Below are positions 8,284 to 17,531 of a DNA stretch of 38,556 nt, in pieces. The translations under genes and the position numbers were made by a program. Numbering within the stretch: position 1 is the stretch's first letter; each line of letters opens with the position of its first letter. The DNA comes from an uncultured Granulosicoccaceae bacterium (lineage in GTDB: Bacteria > Pseudomonadota > Gammaproteobacteria > Granulosicoccales > Granulosicoccaceae): positions 1 through 38,556 of the forward strand of contig CALJAA010000211.1 in NCBI GenBank assembly GCA_938028465.1. Direction: 5' to 3'. Under the pieces are notes generated by a model. It was not told the origin of the DNA, did no database searches, and was given only the letters and a program-made list of their open reading frames with translations.

Positions 8284-9321
8284 ATGGATATCTCACAACT
8301 TCTGACTTTCAGCGTTAAAAACGGCGCATCAGACATGCACTTATCTGCTGGTATCCCACCAATGATTCGTGTTGATGGTGATATGCGCAGAGTGAACGTA
8401 CCTTCACTGGACCACGCTGCGGTACAGGGCATGGTATACGACATCATGAACGATAAGCAGCGCAAGGACTTTGAAGAATTCCTCGAGACTGACTTTTCAT
8501 TTGAGATTCCTGACGTTGCTCGTTTTCGTGTAAACGCATTTAACCAAAACCGTGGTTGCAGTGCTGTATTTCGTACGATCCCAACTGAGATCTTAACTTT
8601 AGAGCAACTCGGTGCTCCAAACATCTTTAAAGAACTATCAGCCTTACCGCGTGGCATCGTGCTGGTTACTGGTCCTACTGGTTCTGGTAAGTCTACAACG
8701 CTTGCAGGAATGATGGACTACAAAAACGAAACAGAACTTGGCCATATCCTAACAATTGAAGATCCAATTGAATTTGTTCACGAGAGTAAAAAATGCCTTG
8801 TTAACCAACGCGAAGTACACCGTGACACGATGGGCTTCTCTAACGCACTTCGCTCGGCCTTGCGTGAGGATCCTGACACCATACTGGTTGGTGAGATGCG
8901 TGACCAAGAAACAATCTCTCTTGCGCTAACGGCAGCCGAAACCGGTCACCTTGTATTCGGAACACTCCACACGAGTTCCGCTGCAAAGACTGTCGATCGT
9001 ATTGTTGACGTGTTCCCTGCTGGGGAAAAGCCAATGGTGCGTTCAATGTTATCTGAATCCTTGCGTGCAGTAATTTCGCAGACACTATTGAAGCGAACGG
9101 GTGGCGGCCGTGTAGCTGCCCACGAAATCATGGTGGGTACGCCTGCTATTCGTAACTTGATTCGTGAAGACAAGGTTGCACAGATGTACTCAGCGATCCA
9201 GACAGGACAAGGCCATGGTATGCAAACACTTGATCAAAATTTGAAAGAGCTAGTAGCTCGTGGCGTAGTTGACCTTGCTGAAGCGAAGAAGAAGGCTGCA
9301 AACGCAGACGCTATTACTTAA
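8284..9321 (+). CDS. pilT: Type IV pilus retraction ATPase PilT
   Basis: 345 residues from ATG 8284 (MDISQLLTFSVKNGASDMHL). This start matches the usual family length (344 in Pseudomonas) and has AAAGGT upstream. The open frame extends back to 8221 without family resemblance. PilT is the cytoplasmic hexameric motor that depolymerises pilin and drives twitching. Seen: Walker A GPTGSGKSTT with Lys136, Asp box TILTIEDPIEF-like (HILTIEDPIEF), Walker B DPDTILVGEMRD, His box AAETGHLVFGTLHTS, and the PilT-specific AIRNLIRE motif near the C-terminus, needed for retraction. It is followed by pilU 82 bases downstream. Confidence 0.97.
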   Translation: MDISQLLTFSVKNGASDMHLSAGIPPMIRVDGDMRRVNVPSLDHAAVQGMVYDIMNDKQRKDFEEFLETDFSFEIPDVARFRVNAFNQNRGCSAVFRTIPTEILTLEQLGAPNIFKELSALPRGIVLVTGPTGSGKSTTLAGMMDYKNETELGHILTIEDPIEFVHESKKCLVNQREVHRDTMGFSNALRSALREDPDTILVGEMRDQETISLALTAAETGHLVFGTLHTSSAAKTVDRIVDVFPAGEKPMVRSMLSESLRAVISQTLLKRTGGGRVAAHEIMVGTPAIRNLIREDKVAQMYSAIQTGQGHGMQTLDQNLKELVARGVVDLAEAKKKAANADAIT

Positions 9322-9334
9322 TAGTAAAACTAAC

Positions 9335-9356
9335 CGGTGCAGCATTAGCTGCGCCG
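9335..9356 (+). terminator. Hairpin between pilT and pilU
   Basis: Arms 9335-9343 and 9348-9356 pair over 9 bp with one G-U pair and an ATTA loop, 13 bases after the pilT stop. No T-run follows, so it is more likely a partial terminator or RNA-processing hairpin that sets the pilT to pilU ratio than a full stop. Confidence 0.4.
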
Positions 9357-9403
9357 ATGTTTGTTCTAAAACTCATAAAAGAAATTAAGCACGGGAAGGG
9401 AAG

Positions 9404-10582
9404 ATGGATTTAAAAGTAGCTAAGCGATTTATGGATGAGTTGCTGGTAAGCCTATATAAAAAGGGCGGCTCGGATCTGTTTATTATTGCAGGTGCGGCAC
9501 CAGCAATGCGTATTCACGGCAAGGTAACGCCGGTGATGGATAAGAAGCTAACCGCTGATCATACGCTTGCGTTAACCCAGGCCCTAATGACAGAAGCCGA
9601 GCGGGTAGAGTTTAAGCAAAACAAAGAGCTTAACTTCGCCATTGCTTTGCCTGATATTTCCCGTTTTCGTGTTAATGCACTAGTGCAACGCGGTAGCGCA
9701 GGTTTAGTAGTTCGAATCATCCCTAATGAAATACCTTCATTTGAAGATCTTCATCTGCCAGAAATTCTTAATACGATAGCCATGACAAAACGTGGTTTGG
9801 TTATTTTTGTTGGAGGTACCGGTTCTGGTAAGTCAACTAGTCTTGCAGCGTTGATCGATTATCGTAACGAAAATTCGAATGGTCATATCATTACTATTGA
9901 GGATCCAGTTGAATTTGTTCATCATCATAAAGGTTGCATCGTAACTCAGCGTGAAGTGGGTACTGATACCGATTCATTTGAGGTGGGACTAAAAAATACA
10001 CTACGACAAGCACCAGACGTTATATTGATTGGCGAGATACGCGACCAGAAAACAATGGAACACGCAATCGCTTTTGCTGAAACGGGTCACCTGTGTTTGG
10101 CTACATTGCACGCAAACAATACCAACCAAGCACTTGATCGAATAATTAACTTCTTCCCTGAAGCGCGTCATAAGCAGTTGTTACTAGATTTGTCTTTGAA
10201 TATTAAAGCGCTTATTTCTCAGCGACTGTTGCCTACACCAAGTGGTAAGGGTCGACGAGCTGCGATTGAAGTGTTGCTCAATACGCCATTGATGTCTGAT
10301 TTGATTATGAAAGGCGAGGTGCATGAGATCAAAGCACTAATGAGTAAGAGTGCTGATCAAGGCATGCAAACGTTTGATCATGCCTTATTCGATCTACTCA
10401 ATGATAACGCTATTACTATTGAAGAAGCGATGCGAAACGCGGACTCTGTAAATGACCTTCGTTTACGTATCAAGCTTGAAGGTGGTAACGCCGGTGCAGT
10501 TGACGACATGATCGCTAACTCCATGACGCTAGAAGAAGCTGACGATGATGATCCGTATGCCTCTGGTCGAAAGGCCGGGTAG
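9404..10582 (+). CDS. pilU: Type IV pilus accessory retraction ATPase PilU
   Basis: 392 residues, close to the usual 380. The start ATG follows a good ribosome site (AGGGAAG). PilU is the PilT paralogue that works with PilT to raise retraction force. Seen: Walker A GGTGSGKSTSL with Lys143, HIITIEDPVEFVHHHKGC, Walker B APDVILIGEIRD, and His box AFAETGHLCLATLHANN. Against PilT the AIRNLIRE motif is replaced by LMSDLIMKGE, as expected for PilU. The last 30 residues are acidic (EEADDDDPY), also usual for PilU. It ends before a strong terminator. Confidence 0.96.
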   Translation: MDLKVAKRFMDELLVSLYKKGGSDLFIIAGAAPAMRIHGKVTPVMDKKLTADHTLALTQALMTEAERVEFKQNKELNFAIALPDISRFRVNALVQRGSAGLVVRIIPNEIPSFEDLHLPEILNTIAMTKRGLVIFVGGTGSGKSTSLAALIDYRNENSNGHIITIEDPVEFVHHHKGCIVTQREVGTDTDSFEVGLKNTLRQAPDVILIGEIRDQKTMEHAIAFAETGHLCLATLHANNTNQALDRIINFFPEARHKQLLLDLSLNIKALISQRLLPTPSGKGRRAAIEVLLNTPLMSDLIMKGEVHEIKALMSKSADQGMQTFDHALFDLLNDNAITIEEAMRNADSVNDLRLRIKLEGGNAGAVDDMIANSMTLEEADDDDPYASGRKAG

Positions 10583-10600
10583 CAACTCATTTGTTGTTTT

Positions 10601-10632
10601 AAAAAAGGGCGGTATTAACCGCCCTTTTTTTT
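10601..10632. terminator. Strong bidirectional rho-independent terminator
   Basis: GGGCGGT (10607-10613) pairs with ACCGCCC (10618-10624) around an ATTA loop. The stem is flanked by an A-run (10601-10606) and a T-run (10625-10632), so it can terminate pilU on the plus strand and the convergent esterase gene on the minus strand. Confidence 0.92.
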
Positions 10633-10661
10633 GCCCAAATATTGCTGCCTTGCTTAAATAA

Positions 10662-11885
10662 CTACTCACCCAGTATTCGAAATTTTAGTCGCGAGAAAAA
10701 GCTTGGGGGTGCCTGCGGTGTCGCTGCGCTGCCAGTTTCATCAAAGTAGGCTGTGTACGCGCCTCCATATTCAAACTTCATCTTAGAGAAGGTAACTGGC
10801 TTACCATCCTCGGAGGCAATTGAAACTTGAATCTCGTGTCTGTTGGGTTTTCTTAATAAGAACGTAGCCTGTCGCCTATCAGGTCCCGCTGTCATAAGCG
10901 CCGGCATATCGCCCAGCGTGATGGTGAGATTTTGCGATAAATCCTCCATTGATACGGTAACCAACGACCCAGCTTTGAATTTACCCCGTACATTTTGTGC
11001 GATTGCGCCCGCCGATAAGGTCACAATGCCGTTCTTGATGCTTAGCGCAGTGCCATCAGCAGGTGTCCAATGAGCTGGCTTGGGTGACGCATCAGTAGCG
11101 CCTTCAATTGGTTCAAGGCTAAAAGAGCCATTGATAATTTGATTAGGATTAATGGCGCGCGTTGGAATCGATTCTCCAGCACACTTAGTGGTTAGCGCAT
11201 GAAGTGCCGCCTGTTCTTTTTGATCACCATCAAGATGTATGTTGTCATCAAAATTAAAGTTAGTAGCATCGGCGATGGAGATTCTTTTGGGTTGTGCTAG
11301 TGCAATCAACTCAATGCCGTAGTTGATTTGTTCGGCGTAGGGATTACATCCAGGATGGATTTTGTGCAATAAAATAGGATAGCTTCCGTCGCCACCCCAG
11401 CTCTGTGTATCGATTTGATTGATCACCTTTAAAAAGTCATCTTTAAATGCAGTGGCCGAGGTGCCAGCTTTGTTAGCGGCATCACTCTCATGCCCCCACC
11501 AAATCACTTCATCGATGGTGTCTTTGCCGGGTATAAGTTCAAGTGCCGCCGTTACGTTGCTAACGATGGCGTTCCACATATTTTCCTTTTCTTCAGTAAC
11601 GGTGCCTTCTAACCATTGCAGTAAATTGGTTGCGCCACGCGATATGTTGACAACATAAATCTGTTTGTCGGGCATTTGTTTAGCAACGGCAGCTGCGTAA
11701 AAGATCGCATAGTTGCCAGGACTTTTATCGCCACTGTCAAATCCATCACCAGCTGATTCTCCATGGCGCCTAACGCCGTATCTCCAAAACTGCACATCCG
11801 CAGCGATGCTAGTGTCGACCTCAGGGTTGATCCGTGCCATGTTTGACTGGCCACTGCACAGAATCACATAGGGCGTCTTTGTCAT
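10662..11885 (-). CDS. SGNH hydrolase, sialate O-acetylesterase (SASA)-like, with C-terminal domain
   Basis: 407 residues from ATG 11885, with GAAGG upstream; a GTG three bases earlier is possible. The N-terminal 230 residues follow the SASA branch of the SGNH esterases: nucleophile block CSGQSNM (Ser15 or its equivalent in GQS), a GNY segment, the acid-rich VIWWGHESDA block that replaces the usual WHQGE-D pattern, and the final catalytic pair in DDNIHLDG. Such enzymes deacetylate sialic acids, xylan or other acetylated glycans. Residues from about 250 to 395 look like a beta-sandwich, perhaps glycan-binding. No signal peptide is visible, so it may act in the cytoplasm or leave by another route. 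The substrate is unknown. Confidence 0.75.
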   Translation of the reverse strand: MTKTPYVILCSGQSNMARINPEVDTSIAADVQFWRYGVRRHGESAGDGFDSGDKSPGNYAIFYAAAVAKQMPDKQIYVVNISRGATNLLQWLEGTVTEEKENMWNAIVSNVTAALELIPGKDTIDEVIWWGHESDAANKAGTSATAFKDDFLKVINQIDTQSWGGDGSYPILLHKIHPGCNPYAEQINYGIELIALAQPKRISIADATNFNFDDNIHLDGDQKEQAALHALTTKCAGESIPTRAINPNQIINGSFSLEPIEGATDASPKPAHWTPADGTALSIKNGIVTLSAGAIAQNVRGKFKAGSLVTVSMEDLSQNLTITLGDMPALMTAGPDRRQATFLLRKPNRHEIQVSIASEDGKPVTFSKMKFEYGGAYTAYFDETGSAATPQAPPSFFSRLKFRILGE

Positions 11886-11979
11886 CACTTGAAAACCTTC
11901 GATTATTTACACAAGTGTAGAAGATGAGCCTCAGGTTCGGACGATAATTTGGCATACTGTTGCGGTATTTCATAGGCAG

Positions 11980-12576
11980 ATGACTTCCGTGGCACAACTG
12001 TACTTTTATTATTCAGCAATGAATGCGGGTAAATCGACCCTGTTATTGCAATCGGCGCATAACTACGGCGAACAAGGAATGGAAGCCTTATTATTTACCG
12101 CGGCAATTGATAATCGCTATGGTGAAGGCGTGATTCAATCGCGTATTGGTGTGTCGTCACCGGCAGAGGTTTTTGATGCTCAAACTCATTTTATTGAGGT
12201 GGTGGGCCGATTTAATCAGGCCAAAAAAGTGGATTGCGTGTTAGTGGACGAAGCTCAGTTTTTGAGCCGCCAGCAAGTCGATCAACTCGCGCGTGTTGTG
12301 GATGAGCTGAATATCCCCGTATTGTGTTTTGGCATACGAACAGACTTTCAAGCTGAGCCGTTTCCGGGGTCAGCTCGATTATTGGCTATCGCTGATAAAT
12401 TATCAGAACTTAAAACGGTTTGTAGTTGTGGTCGAAAAGCGACGATGACGGTGCGCCTAGATGAAGCAGGGCAGGTTATTGCAGCTGGTGAACAAGTACA
12501 AATTGGAGGCAACGAACGCTACGATTCAAAATGCCGCCGCCACTATCAAGAGCTCATGGATAAGGTCACTAGCTAG
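11980..12576 (+). CDS. tdk: Thymidine kinase (type II)
   Basis: 198 residues. Thymidine kinase phosphorylates thymidine to dTMP with ATP in the salvage pathway. Seen: P-loop SAMNAGKST (Lys18), [17 protein letters not shown] with the catalytic Glu, the lid region with [15 protein letters not shown], and the structural zinc site made from CSC in VCSCGRKA and from CRRH near the C-terminus. The ATG at 11980 gives [11 protein letters not shown]. The GTG at 11989 would give MAQLYFYYS, the exact E. coli-like start, and is a fair alternative. It is convergent with pyrC', whose stop lies only 5 bases away. Confidence 0.95.
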   Translation: MTSVAQLYFYYSAMNAGKSTLLLQSAHNYGEQGMEALLFTAAIDNRYGEGVIQSRIGVSSPAEVFDAQTHFIEVVGRFNQAKKVDCVLVDEAQFLSRQQVDQLARVVDELNIPVLCFGIRTDFQAEPFPGSARLLAIADKLSELKTVCSCGRKATMTVRLDEAGQVIAAGEQVQIGGNERYDSKCRRHYQELMDKVTS

Positions 12577-12581
12577 CTAAG

Positions 12582-13898
12582 CTACTGACTAAGTGTTGTG
12601 GGTTCGCCTCTCACCCAGGCGGTGTGAGCTTTTCCGGAAAAAGGCAGGCCGCTCTCAAGATGAATATCCGCATTATCGCAATCTAAAAAGGGTGTATTGC
12701 TACCTTGGCTTAGTAGCTTAGCCGATGAGCATTGCACTGGAGTTGTTGGGTCGAACAATATGAGGTTGGCTGTTTCGCCAACAGCCAATGTCGATGCGAC
12801 CTTGTCGGATGCCAGTATCCTGCTTGGGTTGGTACTGACCGCAGCTAGTATCTTGCTTAGAGGCGTGTCTAACAATGCTGGTAACTGCATGAGTAAAGGC
12901 AAAAATACATCGAATGCTGACAAGCCAGGCGCGCTACTGGGAAAAGGTGCAAGTTTGGCATCTGTATCGTGAGGTGCATGATCAGAGCAGATGGCGTCTA
13001 TGGTGCCGTCGGTAACACCAGTTCGTAAGGCATCACGATCCCGCTCGCTTCGAAATGGCACAGACGAATGAAAATTAACATCAAAACCGTTGATGTGTTT
13101 TTCGGTAAAAAACAAATGGTGTATCCCCACATCCGCAGTTATCGATAGGCCTGCCTGTTTCGCTGCAGCAATTTGTTCTACACCGCGCGCGGTACTTAAC
13201 CTTGATATGTGTAAACGGCAACCGGTATCGCGGCAAAGCTCGATCAAGCGTGCTAAGCCTATGGTTTCTGTGGCTGCTGGTATACCCGGTAATCCTAAGC
13301 GAGTGGCTACGGCACCTGCATGTGCACAGCCTGCACCGCCAATTTGTGGGTCACGTGCTGTGAGTAATAATGGGATATCAAAAGTTGCAGCGTATTCCAT
13401 TGCACTCAGCAACACTGAAGTGTCAGCGATGGGTTGATCGGCCTGGCTAGCACCCACACAGCCTGCATCACGCAAGGTTGCGATTTCCGATAGGCGTTGG
13501 CCCTCCAATTCAGTGGTTAAAGCGGCTAGTGGAATTACTCTAGCGCCGCCGCCTTGTTGGGCACGTTGACGAATTAGCTCAACGGTTGCGGTGGAATCAA
13601 TGACTGGGTGTGTATCAGGTGAACAGAGTAGTGTAGTGAAACCTGCGGCTAGTGCAGCATGGCATTCACTTTTCAGTGTGCCTTTACGTGTGAGGCCGGG
13701 TTCACGTAAGCGTGCGTAGAGATCAACAAAACCTGGGCTAAGTACCATGCCCGTTGCGTCGATTACTTGGCTGTCGGTGGCAGGCTTGCTGCTGATAATC
13801 CCGTCGACAATATGTATGTCTTCAGTTGTATCAACGTTAGCGGCTGAATCAATTAGCCGTGCGCCTTTGATAGTCGAATTGTTAGTAGCTTGACTCAT
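12582..13898 (-). CDS. pyrC': PyrC', dihydroorotase-like partner of aspartate transcarbamoylase (probably inactive)
   Basis: 438 residues of the type I dihydroorotase fold. In active enzymes the first metal motif is D-x-H-x-H. Here it reads [13 protein letters not shown], so the two histidines are replaced by Tyr61 and Arg63, while LREPG is kept. The usual second-shell region also differs ([12 protein letters not shown]). The SDHAPHD block is retained. Loss of these ligands matches the inactive pseudo-dihydroorotases (PyrC', PyrX) that in pseudomonads assemble with PyrB into a large aspartate transcarbamoylase complex. It overlaps pyrB by 4 bases (ATGA) and ends the operon. A true PyrC should exist elsewhere in the genome. 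Confidence 0.9.
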   Translation of the reverse strand: MSQATNNSTIKGARLIDSAANVDTTEDIHIVDGIISSKPATDSQVIDATGMVLSPGFVDLYARLREPGLTRKGTLKSECHAALAAGFTTLLCSPDTHPVIDSTATVELIRQRAQQGGGARVIPLAALTTELEGQRLSEIATLRDAGCVGASQADQPIADTSVLLSAMEYAATFDIPLLLTARDPQIGGAGCAHAGAVATRLGLPGIPAATETIGLARLIELCRDTGCRLHISRLSTARGVEQIAAAKQAGLSITADVGIHHLFFTEKHINGFDVNFHSSVPFRSERDRDALRTGVTDGTIDAICSDHAPHDTDAKLAPFPSSAPGLSAFDVFLPLLMQLPALLDTPLSKILAAVSTNPSRILASDKVASTLAVGETANLILFDPTTPVQCSSAKLLSQGSNTPFLDCDNADIHLESGLPFSGKAHTAWVRGEPTTLSQ

Positions 13899-14887
13899 GT
13901 TGTGCCCGCCATCTCTGCTTCGCGCACCGCTTCGCCGTGGCCCATGGTGATTGACAATACAGCCATGCGTACGGCAATACCGTAGTTAACTTGCTCGAGT
14001 ATCACCGCTTGTTTGCCGTCAGCCACGTTTGCTGCAATTTCGACGCCGCGGTTGGTAGGCCCAGGGTGCATCACAATAGCATCCGGTTTGGCAAGCTTGA
14101 GGCGATCTTCAGTTAAGCCGTAGGTGCGAAAAAATTCACCCATACTTGGCACTGTGGCTGAATTCATACGTTCGTTTTGCAAACGTAAGCCCATGATGAC
14201 GTCTGCATCTTTTAGTGCCACTTCGAGCTGGCTATAGACCTTCACACCTAGCTCCTCTACATATTCGGGTATTAATGTATTGGGAGCTACTACGCGGATT
14301 TCGGCAGCGCCTAGTGTTTTGAGCGCAGAGATGCCTGAGCGTGCTACTCGTGAATGTTTAATATCACCAATGATGACGACACGCAAATTTTCAAACTCGC
14401 CTTTGTGCCTGCGTATGGTGAACATGTCGAGCATGCCCTGAGTGGGATGCGAGTGTTGGCCGTCACCACCATTAACAACATTAATAGTGGGTGCAACATG
14501 CTCGGCGATAAAATGTGCTGCACCTGAATCACTGTGGCGTACGATGAACATATCGCATTGCAAGGATTCAAGAACCCGTAGCGTATCTAATAGTGATTCA
14601 CCTTTTTTGGTTGAGGAGCTAACCAAGTCGATATTGAGTATGTCGGCAGATAATCGTTTTGCGGCCAGTTCGAACGCGGTACGCGTACGCGTGCTGTTTT
14701 CGAAAAATAAATTAGCTACTGTTTTGCCGCGCAGTAGTGGTACGTTTTTTATCGATTTGTCGTTAACGCTAGTGAAGTTCTCAGCGGCGTCCAAAATGCC
14801 CGTTAGCGTTTGCTTGTCTAAACCATCAAGGGTCAGAAAGTGATGTAGATTCCCGAAGCGGTTGAATTGCGGATCGTTTTGTTTCAT
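13895..14887 (-). CDS. pyrB: Aspartate carbamoyltransferase catalytic chain
   Basis: 330 residues, at the long end for the family, as in pseudomonads. PyrB joins carbamoyl phosphate to aspartate in pyrimidine synthesis. The carbamoyl-phosphate site is [16 protein letters not shown] (Ser65-Thr70), a second site part is [14 protein letters not shown], and the aspartate-binding loop is [10 protein letters not shown]. The C-terminal part has [14 protein letters not shown]. The N-terminus includes [10 protein letters not shown], about 10 residues longer than in the E. coli enzyme and probably the contact to PyrC'. It overlaps pyrR upstream and pyrC' downstream by 4 bases each, so translation is coupled. 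No pyrI regulatory chain is present. Confidence 0.96.
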   Translation of the reverse strand: MKQNDPQFNRFGNLHHFLTLDGLDKQTLTGILDAAENFTSVNDKSIKNVPLLRGKTVANLFFENSTRTRTAFELAAKRLSADILNIDLVSSSTKKGESLLDTLRVLESLQCDMFIVRHSDSGAAHFIAEHVAPTINVVNGGDGQHSHPTQGMLDMFTIRRHKGEFENLRVVIIGDIKHSRVARSGISALKTLGAAEIRVVAPNTLIPEYVEELGVKVYSQLEVALKDADVIMGLRLQNERMNSATVPSMGEFFRTYGLTEDRLKLAKPDAIVMHPGPTNRGVEIAANVADGKQAVILEQVNYGIAVRMAVLSITMGHGEAVREAEMAGTT

Positions 14888-15444
14888 GAACTCTTGTCGC
14901 CAGATGTTTCGCTAGTTGGCTCACTGATGGTTAGGCTCATGTCACTTGCGTCCAGCGATACATGCATGTTGTCGCTTAAATCAATCGCTTGGCCGATAAC
15001 ATCAGCGCGAATGGGCAGCTCATGGCCGGTGCGCTGGATTAACACCGCTAGGGTGATGCGCGATGGCCTGCCGTAGTCGAAAATTTCGTTCATTGCGGCG
15101 CGTACTGTGCGGCCAGTGCTAAGCACATCGTCAACCAGAATAATATGTCGGCCATCAATCGAGAAAGGAACTTGCGATGGGCCAACTACCGGATGTAAAC
15201 CCACGGTACTGAAATCGTCTCGATAAAACGAAATATTGAGTTCGCCTAAAGGCTCTTGTAAACCCAGGCTTTTGTGAAGATGTTTGCCGACGTCTACTCC
15301 GCCAGTTTTGATACCAATCATGGCAACGGGGTTATTGTCGCCGTCGTTATCGCCGCTTTTTTCGGAATGGGTAATCAAGTGTTGCAAACTTTGCTGCATT
15401 TCCTGCAACCAGCCGCTCACTTGCTCGGTGTTGTATCGTGTCAT
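14884..15444 (-). CDS. pyrR: PyrR regulator / uracil phosphoribosyltransferase
   Basis: 186 residues from ATG 15444 ([16 protein letters not shown]). The open frame reaches back to 15669 but overlaps ruvX and carries no family signal there. PyrR is a PRPP-binding phosphoribosyltransferase-fold protein that senses pyrimidine nucleotides and, in many bacteria, controls pyr mRNA. Seen: the ISFYRDDFS substrate region, the PRPP loop [19 protein letters not shown] and the C-terminal [20 protein letters not shown]. The insert [12 protein letters not shown] near residue 30 is unusual. Placement directly before pyrB fits a role in this operon. Whether it still binds RNA cannot be told from sequence. 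Confidence 0.93.
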   Translation of the reverse strand: MTRYNTEQVSGWLQEMQQSLQHLITHSEKSGDNDGDNNPVAMIGIKTGGVDVGKHLHKSLGLQEPLGELNISFYRDDFSTVGLHPVVGPSQVPFSIDGRHIILVDDVLSTGRTVRAAMNEIFDYGRPSRITLAVLIQRTGHELPIRADVIGQAIDLSDNMHVSLDASDMSLTISEPTSETSGDKSS

Positions 15445-15502
15445 GCTCTCAACCGAACGTTCAGGTGCGCCATTATAACGCCCCAAGCCGCTCGTGCTTG
15501 TT

Positions 15503-15931
15503 TCAGTTCGCAGTAAGCCAATTTTGCAAGATGAGCGTAGCGGCCATTGAGTCAATATCGCCCTTGCTAACGCGTTTGGTGCGTTGGCCGCTGGCTCGCA
15601 TTTTGGCCAGCTCAGCCTGCGCAGCCATAGAACTGAAGCGTTCATCTGCCTCAGAAACAGGTAAGCCAAAACGTTTACCTAGCGCTTTGATAAAGCCTTT
15701 GACATGAGGCGTGATCGCTTGATCCTCTCCATCAATCGTTAGTGGTAAGCCCACCACCAGCTCATCAGGCTGCCATTGCTTAATAAGTTGTTCAATCGCT
15801 GGCCAATCTGGTGTGCCATTCACGTTACCAACTGTTTGGGCTGGGGATGCAGTCTCAGTTAGCGAATTGCCGACGGCAACGCCAATGCGCACCGTACCGT
15901 AATCAAATGCGAGATACGTTTTGGTATGCAT
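15503..15931 (-). CDS. ruvX: RuvX/YqgF family Holliday-junction resolvase-like protein
   Basis: 142 residues, usual length. RuvX belongs to the RNase H fold nucleases and is implicated in pre-16S rRNA 5'-end maturation (E. coli YqgF) and junction resolution. Seen: the first acidic residue in YLAFDYGTVRIGVAVG (Asp10), the LVVGLPLTIDGEDQ strand, and DERFSSMAAQAEL with the acidic active-site residues DE. A basic GQRTKRVSKGDIDSMAA end also carries the final Asp. The neighbour upstream is yqgE, as in most Gammaproteobacteria, and pyrR follows after 58 bases. Confidence 0.94.
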   Translation of the reverse strand: MHTKTYLAFDYGTVRIGVAVGNSLTETASPAQTVGNVNGTPDWPAIEQLIKQWQPDELVVGLPLTIDGEDQAITPHVKGFIKALGKRFGLPVSEADERFSSMAAQAELAKMRASGQRTKRVSKGDIDSMAATLILQNWLTAN

Positions 15932-15947
15932 GGTTAGTCAGGCTCGA

Positions 15948-16496
15948 TTAGGCGCGGCCGGAATCGCCAACAATCGTATCGAGATTAATGCCGATCAAAT
16001 CAGCTACCGCATTGCGCCGATCTTCGACCGGCGTATCAAACAAGATGCTCGCGTCGGCTGGGCAAGTCAGCCAAGCATTATCGGCGACTTCAGATTCTAG
16101 CTGCCCAGGAGCCCATCCGGAGTGACCAAGCACGACCAAGCGTTGTTGCGGTTCAGAACCTGCGGCAACGGCTTCTAAAACATCCCGCGAACTCGACACC
16201 GATACCCCCGCCAAATAATCACGAGTTGATTCAAACCAAGCGCCAGCTGGATGAAGAACTACTCCATTTTGTTCATCCACCGGGCCACCAAATAATACGG
16301 TTTCTGCTGTGAGTGGCAAGTCGGTTTTGATATCGAGTTGCTCAAAGATGTCGCCCAGAGCGACAGCAGATGTTTGATTGATGATAGCCCCCCATGCGCC
16401 TTGTTCATCGTGATCAATTAAATAAATAACTGAGTGGCGAAATGGTGGGTCCAGCAACTGCGGCATGGATACCAAAAAATGATGGGTTAAATTCAA
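15948..16496 (-). CDS. yqgE: YqgE/AlgH family protein
   Basis: 182 residues. The family is defined by the N-terminal HHFLVSMPQLLDPPFRHSVIYL pattern in short form (FLVSMPQL, F-H-S-VIYL), then WGAIINQTS and GGPVDEQNGVVLH, all visible. It is a soluble protein of unclear biochemical role. The Pseudomonas homologue AlgH was linked to alginate gene regulation, although this rests on limited data. It is almost always next to ruvX, here 16 bases away, and precedes the pyr genes. Confidence 0.94.
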   Translation of the reverse strand: MNLTHHFLVSMPQLLDPPFRHSVIYLIDHDEQGAWGAIINQTSAVALGDIFEQLDIKTDLPLTAETVLFGGPVDEQNGVVLHPAGAWFESTRDYLAGVSVSSSRDVLEAVAAGSEPQQRLVVLGHSGWAPGQLESEVADNAWLTCPADASILFDTPVEDRRNAVADLIGINLDTIVGDSGRA

Positions 16497-16565
16497 AGAG
16501 ATCTACCTGTGGGCCTTAGCCTCAGTGTATAGAAAAAGCGGTTCTCGAAGCTACTACTACTGACG

Positions 16566-17441
16566 CTAATAACTTATGACTGAGTTAGAGCTTTGGAATT
16601 CCCAAGTACGAGTGATATAGAGGATATCCGTCTCTTGCCCTAACTGGCCAGTCATTGGTTCAAATGGGCCTGATAGGGTAACAATTCGCTTGGCAGCATC
16701 ATCAAGCACAGCAAATCCAGAAGATTCGAGTATTTCAACCGATTCGATATCACCGTTTTTGTATATGCCCACTGACATCATTAACGCGCCTGACAATTTA
16801 CTACGCTTCACAGCATCGGGGTAGTTTAGGTTACCGATACGCTCAACTCGTTCCACCCAGCGATACATATAAGGTGCAGATGAGGATTCTTTTGTCGCGG
16901 CTGTTAAGAATTTCTTTTTAGGGCGTTTGGCGCGTTCTTCCTCTTGTTTTTCGATCGCCGCGCTAAGCTTTGCGATTTCAAAGTTCTCTTCGATCAGGAT
17001 GAGGTCGGTCTTCGCTTGATTATTTTCCTTCTCAACGTTCTCTGCTTCGGTATTGGTTAAGTCATCAGAAAATAATGTAGTGAGAATTTCTTCCGAGCTA
17101 GCGGTCTGTTCTTCGGGTGATGAGGCCTCCATCGGAGTAGGTGCGATACCATCTGTTTTGAAATCCTGGTCGCTGGCAAATGCGCTGGTAGGGCGGACTT
17201 TTTCATCCGTATCGCCACCTCCATCTTGAGATGCTTGGGCTAGGTAATTGGCGTTTTCGGGGGCTTCGCTGTCGGTCGGCTGAACCAGGATAACCTCCAT
17301 GGTGGCAGGCGTACGAAGCTCGTTTAAAAACGGCTCAAAGCTGACACCGAGGATAATCCCAGCGTGCAGCACAGCGGCCGCGAACAGTGCGACTGTGAGC
17401 GTGTCAAATTTGCTGATATCAAATGGCAAGGCAGAACTCAT
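16566..17441 (-). CDS. TonB-type energy transducer
   Basis: 291 residues. A short cytoplasmic start is followed by one membrane helix (about residues 15-35, TVALFAAAVLHAGIILGVSF). A long acidic Glu/Ser/Thr linker comes next, unlike the Pro-rich linker of classical TonB, and then a basic segment (KRPKKKF). The C-terminal TonB domain covers about the last 95 residues, with NYPDAVKRSKLSGALMMSVG and VEILESSGFAVLDDAAKRIV. No ExbB/ExbD genes lie nearby. Position between gshB and yqgE, beside the Chp cluster, matches TonB3 of Pseudomonas aeruginosa, which is needed for normal twitching motility. A role in pilus function rather than iron uptake is therefore an inference. Confidence 0.85.
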   Translation of the reverse strand: MSSALPFDISKFDTLTVALFAAAVLHAGIILGVSFEPFLNELRTPATMEVILVQPTDSEAPENANYLAQASQDGGGDTDEKVRPTSAFASDQDFKTDGIAPTPMEASSPEEQTASSEEILTTLFSDDLTNTEAENVEKENNQAKTDLILIEENFEIAKLSAAIEKQEEERAKRPKKKFLTAATKESSSAPYMYRWVERVERIGNLNYPDAVKRSKLSGALMMSVGIYKNGDIESVEILESSGFAVLDDAAKRIVTLSGPFEPMTGQLGQETDILYITRTWEFQSSNSVISY

Positions 17442-17531
17442 TATCGGTCTTTCATCGATTTTTCATTCACCGCGGTGTTGGCAACACAACCGTGGCGTAC
17501 AACGTGTACGCCAGTTGATTTTAGGTCACGA

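Noticed and set aside
15445..15669. 75-codon extension of pyrR into ruvX
   Set aside because: The extension overlaps ruvX coding sequence in another frame; PyrR similarity starts at the ATG at 15444.
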